Source: Rhizobium ecuadorense
Lineage (GTDB): Bacteria; Pseudomonadota; Alphaproteobacteria; Rhizobiales; Rhizobiaceae
NCBI RefSeq assembly: GCF_001187535.1
Contig: NZ_LFIO01000386.1
Span: 62,001-126,000 of the forward strand
DNA length: 64,000 bases
Reading direction: 5' to 3'
Shown here: piece by piece, positions 58,913 to 64,000 of the stretch
Position numbering within the stretch: the stretch's first letter is position 1
Layout: every line of letters starts with the position of its first letter
Program-made: the position numbers and the translations under genes
Notes under the pieces: model-generated
The model's database searches: none
The model's input: the letters and a program-made list of their open reading frames with translations, nothing else
What the model was told of the DNA's origin: nothing

Positions 58913-61087
58913 CTACCACCGATACTTCAGCGTCCCGGTCATGTTGCGGCCCTGGCCGAGATAGCAGAAGCCTTCGTTGCAGACGGTGTCGCGCTCGTCG
59001 GCAATGTTGCGGATATTGAAGGCCGCCGTCAGGCCCTCATATTTCTTGTCGATCGCGCCGAAATCATAGGCGGCGGAAGCGTCGATGTAGAAGCTCGACG
59101 GGTTCTTCGACGTATTGGCTGTATCCGTCCAGTTCTCGCTGACATAACGGACACCAGCGCCGACCGACAGGCCGTTGAAGGGGTTGGTTTCCTGGAACGT
59201 GTAGTTGGCCCAGAGGCTGGCGACATGCGAGGGTGTCAAGGCTGGCGTATTGCCCTCGTTTTCGCCGCCTCCCGTCACCTCTGACTGGTTGTAAGTGTAG
59301 GCCGCAATAAGATCCCAGCCATCGGCTACCGCCGCGCGGGCTTCGAGTTCGACGCCCTTTCCGGTCACTTCACCGATCGATCCATAGGCAAACAGCAGCG
59401 GATCGACCAGCACCGGCTTGTTCTTTTCAACGATGTGATAGGCAACGGCCGACAGGAGGATATCGGAGCCCGGCGGCTGGTATTTCACGCCGACCTCGTA
59501 CTGTTCACCCTCTGTCGGCGCCAGGATCTTGCCTGAGGTCGAACGGTTGGTCACCGGATCGAACGAGGTGGCATACGAGACAAAGGGAGCAATGCCGTTA
59601 TCGAAGAGGTAGAGGGCACCGGCTTGCCAGGAGAAGGCGTTCTTGTCGACCTCCTCCGAGCTGACCGCGGGCAAAGTCGCATCGCGGGTCTGGTTCACCC
59701 AGGTCTGCCGGCCGCCGAGGTTGAACCGCCAATTCCCGGCCTCGATCTGGTCCAGCGCATAAATGCCGGCCTGCCGCATGTCGGCATCGGAAGCCAAGAT
59801 ACTATAGTCCGGCGTGGCGCCCGAGACACCATAGGTCGGATTGGCGATATCGAAGTCGAACGCCGGATCGGCAGCGCCGGCGCCGTAGCCAAAGCTCGAT
59901 TGGAGATTGGTGTAGTCGAGCCCGAACAGCATCGTATGGGCAAACGGGCCTGTATCGAACTTCGCCTCGAGCTGATTGTCGACCTGGAAAACGTTCATTT
60001 CGTCGCGGATCGCATTCGTGCCACGATGCGCGACGGTCCCGGTCCAACCGGTAATGCCGAGATAGCGGGCCTCCAGATCGAGATGCGAATAACGCAGGTT
60101 CTGCCGGAAGGTCAGGCCGTTGTCGAATTCATGCTCGAACTGATAGCCGACCTGCTGCTGCTTGACCTTCTGGTGGTCGTAGTCGGGATCGCTCTCCCTG
60201 AGTTCGTGGAACTTGCCGTCCAGGGTCGTGATCGCGCCGACGTTGGAGTCGGTCTCGTCTGCCTGTGCCAGGCCGTACACCGTGAAAGTCGTGCCCTCGT
60301 CTGGCTTCCAGGTGAAGGACGGCGCCAGGAAATATCGGTCGTCGGCAATATCGAAATTGGAGTCGCCGCGGCGGGCGAGGCCGACGATGCGATAGAGGAA
60401 ATCGTCGTTGTCTTCGCTGATCGGCCCGCCGAAATCGAACATCCCCTGCACCCGATCCTTGGTGCCGTAGGTAATGCCGACTTCGCGGATCGGCTCTTCG
60501 GTCGGAAGCTTCGATATTTTGTTGACGAGGCCGCCCGGCGATCCCGCACCGTAGAGAACGGAAACCGGTCCCTTGATCACCTCGACGCGCTGCAACTGAT
60601 AGGGATCGGTGCGGAACATGCCGTAATTCATGTAGGGCTGGCGCAGGCTGTCACGAAAATCGCCGACCGTCGTGATGTTGAAGCCGCGAATGTAGATCTG
60701 GTCGAAGCGCGGATCGAAGCCGTTCGGCCCGGTCGTCACGCCAGCGGTATAGCGCACCGCTTCGATGACGCTCTGCGCGCCGCGTTGCTCGATTTCCTTC
60801 TCAGTGGTGACGGAGATCGAACGCGGCGTCTCGACGAGCGGCGTGCTGATCTTGGTCGCGCCCGCGCTGTTCTTGGCGGTAACGGACGTCCGGTCGGTCT
60901 TGCTATCAGAGGCTGCACCTTGAATGACGATCGGTTCCAGCGCCGTCGCGGTGTCACCTGTGGTCGCGCTCTGGGCGGCAGCCGGTAAGGCTGCAATGCC
61001 GGTCGCGATCAGAGCTGTCGTGGCAAACAGGCTATCCCTGTAAATTCTGGGTACAATATTAGAAACATTCAAAAAAATACGCGCCAT
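58913..61087 (-). CDS. fhuA: TonB-dependent ferric hydroxamate receptor
   Basis: A 724-residue outer-membrane receptor with a Sec signal (cut after PAAAQ), a plug domain (about 70-200: LVETPRSISVTTEKEI, QIYIRGFNITTVGDF, RVEVIKGPVSVLYG) and a 22-strand barrel ending in an aromatic (KYRW). FhuA/FoxA-like features fit a hydroxamate receptor, most simply for ferric vicibactin. The frame is intact. A RirA-type iron site lies 67 bases upstream and a possible TTGACA -35 element follows it. The broken fhuF follows downstream. Confidence 0.92.
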   Translation of the reverse strand: MARIFLNVSNIVPRIYRDSLFATTALIATGIAALPAAAQSATTGDTATALEPIVIQGAASDSKTDRTSVTAKNSAGATKISTPLVETPRSISVTTEKEIEQRGAQSVIEAVRYTAGVTTGPNGFDPRFDQIYIRGFNITTVGDFRDSLRQPYMNYGMFRTDPYQLQRVEVIKGPVSVLYGAGSPGGLVNKISKLPTEEPIREVGITYGTKDRVQGMFDFGGPISEDNDDFLYRIVGLARRGDSNFDIADDRYFLAPSFTWKPDEGTTFTVYGLAQADETDSNVGAITTLDGKFHELRESDPDYDHQKVKQQQVGYQFEHEFDNGLTFRQNLRYSHLDLEARYLGITGWTGTVAHRGTNAIRDEMNVFQVDNQLEAKFDTGPFAHTMLFGLDYTNLQSSFGYGAGAADPAFDFDIANPTYGVSGATPDYSILASDADMRQAGIYALDQIEAGNWRFNLGGRQTWVNQTRDATLPAVSSEEVDKNAFSWQAGALYLFDNGIAPFVSYATSFDPVTNRSTSGKILAPTEGEQYEVGVKYQPPGSDILLSAVAYHIVEKNKPVLVDPLLFAYGSIGEVTGKGVELEARAAVADGWDLIAAYTYNQSEVTGGGENEGNTPALTPSHVASLWANYTFQETNPFNGLSVGAGVRYVSENWTDTANTSKNPSSFYIDASAAYDFGAIDKKYEGLTAAFNIRNIADERDTVCNEGFCYLGQGRNMTGTLKYRW

Positions 61088-61153
61088 TCTTGGTCCCTAC
61101 CTTACGGATGCGGGCGGAACCTATGGAGCGAAGCAGGCGTTGTCAACATAAGA

Positions 61154-61168
61154 TGATTATTTCAGTCA
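61154..61168. promoter_or_regulatory. Iron-responsive operator (IRO) upstream of fhuA
   Basis: TGA-N9-TCA on both strands (minus strand TGACTGAAATAATCA), 67-81 bases upstream of the fhuA start. Second copy of the motif in the locus after 54988-55002. Confidence 0.6.
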
Positions 61169-61347
61169 CCTTTTAATGGATGAAATCCATAGCTTTCTCC
61201 ACTCCCGAACAGGTTGTACGCGTCTCCGAGGCCCAGCCTTATGTTTCAACCGTACAAATCCAGACATCGAAGTGGAAACAGCTCTCGCATTCACGAGCGA
61301 TGTCGCTGCAATGCCGGTGGCCGACGCCTCACCGTGATCCTGACCAT

Positions 61348-61376
61348 TTGACAGATATCCTACAAGTATATATGTA
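61348..61376 (+). promoter_or_regulatory. Sigma-70-like promoter with overlapping palindrome
   Basis: TTGACA, 17-base spacer, TATGTA. The -10 region lies in TACA-N8-TGTA (61361-61376), a plausible autoregulatory GntR site. The start of the GntR gene is 37 bases downstream. Confidence 0.55.
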
Positions 61377-61413
61377 ACAGCTTCCTATCGGAGATGTGAG
61401 AAAGCGACCCGGC

Positions 61414-62157
61414 ATGACATTGAAATCGATGAAGCCGCTGACGCGCGCACCGCTTTTGCATGTCTCCGTGCAGGAAAGTCTGCGCGCCTATATCGACGAC
61501 AACGGCCTTGCGCCCGGAACCCTGCTTCCGGCGGAAGGAGAGCTTGCCGCCCAGCTCGGCGTCAGCCGCAATTCGCTGAGGGAGGGCATCAAGGCGCTGG
61601 AATCGCTCGGCGTGCTGGAGACACGGCGCGGCGTCGGCATTTTCGTGAAGGCCTTTTCCTTCGAGCCGCTTCTCGACAACCTCGCTTACGGCCTCGGGGG
61701 CGCCCTGCGGCAGATCGAGGAGGTTCTCGAAATCCGGCGCACGCTTGAGGTGGGATTGATCGGCAAGACGATCGATGTGATCGGCGAGGAGGACATCGCC
61801 GAACTGCGCGCCACTGTCGATCGAATGCGCGCCCATGCCGAGCGCGGTGAAACCTTTGCGACCGACGACCAGCTGTTCCACCGGCTGCTGTTTCGCTGCC
61901 AGGACAACGAAACGCTCGTGCGGCTGATCGATGTCTTCTGGCTCGCCTTCTACAAGGCGTCGGATTTCGTCAACCTCGAAAATACCGATCCGATGGCGAC
62001 GTGGCGCGATCATGCCGCGATCGTCGATGCGATCGAGGCAAAGGATCTGGAGGAGGCGCGCCTGCGCCTGGATCGTCACTACGAGGGAATTGCCCGGGTG
62101 ATTGCCAACAACAAGACAAGTTCAAACATGGGAGGAACGCATGAAAAGACTGTCTAG
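61414..62157 (+). CDS. GntR family regulator, FCD subfamily
   Basis: A 247-residue regulator with a winged helix (about 20-80: PGTLLPAEGELAAQLGVSRN, LREGIKALESLGVL) and an FCD ligand domain (LFHRLLFRCQDNE, WRDHAAIVDAIEAKD). The ATG at 61414 is chosen over a GTG at 61396 whose Shine-Dalgarno sequence is too close. Its last 17 bases overlap the solute-binding protein gene, so it is co-transcribed with and probably controls the ABC transporter that starts here. Effector unknown. Confidence 0.86.
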   Translation: MTLKSMKPLTRAPLLHVSVQESLRAYIDDNGLAPGTLLPAEGELAAQLGVSRNSLREGIKALESLGVLETRRGVGIFVKAFSFEPLLDNLAYGLGGALRQIEEVLEIRRTLEVGLIGKTIDVIGEEDIAELRATVDRMRAHAERGETFATDDQLFHRLLFRCQDNETLVRLIDVFWLAFYKASDFVNLENTDPMATWRDHAAIVDAIEAKDLEEARLRLDRHYEGIARVIANNKTSSNMGGTHEKTV

Positions 62158-63739
62158 ATTATCCGCTATCGCGCTTGGCGCCCTGCTGTCGACAACAGCC
62201 GTTCCGGCTCTTGTCGTGTCGGTCGCTGCGACCCAGGCTCAGGCAGCCACGCTGTCCGGCGGCTTCGATGTCGGCCCGGGAGGTTTCCAGGGCAACTTCA
62301 ATCCGCTGGCGGCGACCGCCGGTTTCACCTGGCTCAGCATCTATTACGAGCCGCTGATCACCTATGACGAGAAGCTGCAGAAGGTCGTCGGCGCGCTGGC
62401 GAACGCCTACGAAGTCAGCCCGGATCAGATGATCTACACGTTCAAGCTCGCCGACGCCAAATGGCATGATGGCAAGCCCTTCACCGCCAAGGATGCGAAA
62501 TTCACCATAGGCCTTGCGATGGATGCAAAAACCGGCTCGGTGCTCGCTGCCCGGCTGAAGGGCATATCGTCCGTCGAGACGCCCGACGATCATACCGTCG
62601 TCATCAAGCTTAGCGCACCCAGCAGCAGTTTTCTCGACACGATGACCAAGGTGATGATGCTGCCCGAGCATGCGCTCGCCTCGATACCGGCCGACCAGCT
62701 GGCAAAGAACACCTGGTGGTCGAGCGCGCCGATCGGCACCGGACCGTTCAAATTCACCAAATACGTTTCCGATCAATATGTCGAGCTTGCCGCCAACAGC
62801 GAATATCGCGGTGGCAAACCGGCACTGGAGCGCGTCATCAATCGCTATTTTGCCAATCCGGCCGCAGCGATCGCGGCGCTAAGATCCGGCGAGATCCAGT
62901 TCACCTATGTCGATTCCAACGATGTGCCGACCTTCAAGGACAACAAGGACTTCAAGGTCATCGAAGGCAACTCTTTCGTCGTCAACTATCTGGGCTTCAA
63001 CCACGATTCCCCGATCTGGAAGGATGTCCGCGTCCGCCAGGCGGTGATGTATGCGATCAATCGCGATGCCATCATCCAGAGCCTCTATGGCGGCGCGGCC
63101 AAGCCGGCCAACTGCGCCTATGTCGCCGAACAGCTGATACCCCAGGGCATCGACACCTATGCCTACGATCCCGAGAAGGCCAAAAAGTTGCTGAAGGACG
63201 CCGGCTGGGACCAGATCAACGGCGGCAAGCCGATCACGCTTCTGACCTATTACACCACGCCGCTGGCCACCAACGTGCTTGCCGCCGTCCAGGCGATGCT
63301 TGCGCAGGTCGGCATCAACGTGGTTCCGCGCGCCGTCGATGCGCCGACCTATAACAGCATCGTGCTCAATGCGACGCCCGATATTGCCCAGTTCCAGATG
63401 GTTTACGCCGGGCTGCAGAATGGGCCGGATGCCGGAAGCATCAATGTCGGCCTCAACGAGAGGCAGATCCCTCCGGCCGGCCCGAACGTCGCCAGAGTTC
63501 GAATGCCCGATCTCACCAAGGCACTCGACAGCGCGCTTGCCGAGCCCGACAGCGCCAAACGGGATGCGGCCTACCAGGACGTCTGCAAGGTGATGAACAC
63601 CAACCTGCCCTGGGCGACGCTCTGGGTGGCAAATCGCTACGGCATCGTCTCGACCAAGGCGAAGGATTTCGTCTGGACGCCGGCGCCGGGCGGCGGCCCC
63701 TACCAGGCCGACCCGCAGAAATGGTCGATCGCCGAATAG
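62141..63739 (+). CDS. ABC transporter solute-binding protein, family 5 (peptide/opine/oligosaccharide type)
   Basis: A 532-residue periplasmic binding protein. Start at 62141 with GGGAGG; Sec signal of about 36 residues cut after QAQA. SBP family 5 blocks: [41 protein letters not shown], and [14 protein letters not shown]. Family 5 proteins bind peptides, opines or oligosaccharides; substrate not inferable. A strong hairpin follows the stop, before the permease gene. Confidence 0.93.
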   Translation: MKRLSRLSAIALGALLSTTAVPALVVSVAATQAQAATLSGGFDVGPGGFQGNFNPLAATAGFTWLSIYYEPLITYDEKLQKVVGALANAYEVSPDQMIYTFKLADAKWHDGKPFTAKDAKFTIGLAMDAKTGSVLAARLKGISSVETPDDHTVVIKLSAPSSSFLDTMTKVMMLPEHALASIPADQLAKNTWWSSAPIGTGPFKFTKYVSDQYVELAANSEYRGGKPALERVINRYFANPAAAIAALRSGEIQFTYVDSNDVPTFKDNKDFKVIEGNSFVVNYLGFNHDSPIWKDVRVRQAVMYAINRDAIIQSLYGGAAKPANCAYVAEQLIPQGIDTYAYDPEKAKKLLKDAGWDQINGGKPITLLTYYTTPLATNVLAAVQAMLAQVGINVVPRAVDAPTYNSIVLNATPDIAQFQMVYAGLQNGPDAGSINVGLNERQIPPAGPNVARVRMPDLTKALDSALAEPDSAKRDAAYQDVCKVMNTNLPWATLWVANRYGIVSTKAKDFVWTPAPGGGPYQADPQKWSIAE

Positions 63740-63758
63740 CGTTTTCCGCAAAGGCTCA

Positions 63759-63778
63759 AGGGTGGCTTCGGCCACCCT
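63759..63778 (+). terminator. Stem-loop between binding-protein and permease genes
   Basis: Perfect eight-base stem AGGGTGGC / GCCACCCT with a TTCG loop and no T-run. Such hairpins commonly protect the 3' end of an abundant binding-protein mRNA in a longer transcript. Confidence 0.55.
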
Positions 63779-63814
63779 GACAGGACGGCCTGACAAGACG
63801 GCCCGACAAAACGG
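63778..63814 (+). repeat. Three tandem 13-base-type repeats before the permease start
   Basis: TGACAGGACGGCC, TGACAAGACGGCC and CGACAAAACGG follow one another directly after the hairpin. Function unknown. Confidence 0.6.
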
Positions 63815-63821
63815 ATTGACG

Positions 63822-64000
63822 ATGCTCCGATACAGTCTTAGACGCCTGATCATAGGGGTAGGCATGCTCGTCGCCCTGAGTATGCTGATCTTCCTGCTGC
63901 TGCGCCTGACACCCGGCGATCCGATCGATGCCTATATCGATCCGAACCTGCCGATGTCGCCGTCGGATCTTGCCGATCTGCGTGGAAGACTCGGGCTCGA
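63822..64000 (+). CDS. ABC transporter permease (DppB type), truncated by window edge
   Basis: The first 59 codons of a binding-protein-dependent permease: one N-terminal transmembrane helix ([20 protein letters not shown]) followed by [12 protein letters not shown], the DppB/OppB-type opening. The frame is open to the right edge. It belongs to the same operon as the family 5 binding protein. Confidence 0.88.
   Translation, partial: MLRYSLRRLIIGVGMLVALSMLIFLLLRLTPGDPIDAYIDPNLPMSPSDLADLRGRLGL

Overview
The window looks like part of a rhizobial (alphaproteobacterial) genome, most likely the Rhizobium leguminosarum/etli group and probably an extrachromosomal replicon. The main evidence is a complete vicibactin-type siderophore locus in the vbsGSO / vbsADL / vbsC / vbsP arrangement with the sigma factor gene rpoI, together with rhizobial intergenic palindromes, TRAP and GntR-type catabolic modules, and GC-rich coding throughout. 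Replicon type is inferred, not seen. No tRNA, rRNA, CRISPR array, insertion sequence or replication origin was recognised.

Layout. 1-583: 3' part of an unknown gene running off the left edge. 691-6935: imino-acid / amino-acid catabolism (Ser-Cys proline racemase family enzyme, pyrroline-2-carboxylate reductase type enzyme, GntR regulator with two matching operators, ProC-like reductase, XRE-cupin regulator, beta-alanine:pyruvate transaminase type enzyme). 7101-10929: a LuxR-type solo regulator, a soluble globin-coupled chemoreceptor and an AraC regulator. 11012-14047: D-amino acid dehydrogenase and alanine racemase with a divergent Lrp-type regulator. 14064-16114: an AHL quorum-sensing pair (LuxI synthase, LuxR receptor with its AHL pocket intact) and a small XRE regulator. 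16363-26171: eight co-directional genes forming an unusual metabolic cluster: fungal-type GH15 glucoamylase, GMC FAD dehydrogenase, VioB-type ferritin-like protein, a small FAD-sorbitol-dehydrogenase-like subunit, an IolE-like TIM barrel, a second TIM barrel, a metallo-beta-lactamase-fold protein and a pyruvate-decarboxylase-type ThDP enzyme. This is the best candidate for an undescribed system. 26402-30071: exported protein, HWE-type histidine kinase, diguanylate cyclase. 30299-38373: two GntR-controlled catabolic modules (DapA-like/FAD oxidase pair; TRAP transporter plus L-idonate-dehydrogenase-like enzyme). 38525-41853: ECF sigma / NrsF-type anti-sigma system with a divergent MXKDX protein - cytochrome b561 - molybdopterin oxidoreductase operon, both sides preceded by matching ECF-type promoters. 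41990-43867: a membrane chemoreceptor.

44257-61087: iron locus. vbsP faces vbsO; vbsGSO runs left and vbsADL runs right from a shared control region that carries two near-identical promoter motifs (CTAAAY-N16-CGTCATT), good candidates for RpoI promoters. rpoI overlaps the end of vbsL on the other strand. A TGA-N9-TCA iron-responsive (RirA-type) site lies between rpoI and vbsC and another upstream of fhuA. vbsC, fhuD and fhuB are translationally coupled. No fhuC ATPase is present, and a fhuF reductase gene downstream of fhuA is broken by a frameshift and a rhizobial palindromic element. 61414-64000: GntR regulator, family-5 solute-binding protein and the start of an ABC permease gene cut by the right edge.

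Genes appear to work together in four ways: iron starvation (RirA site, RpoI, vicibactin synthesis, export and Fhu uptake); cell-density sensing next to the GH15/GMC/ThDP cluster; ECF-controlled periplasmic redox repair; and several small GntR-regulated nutrient uptake modules.
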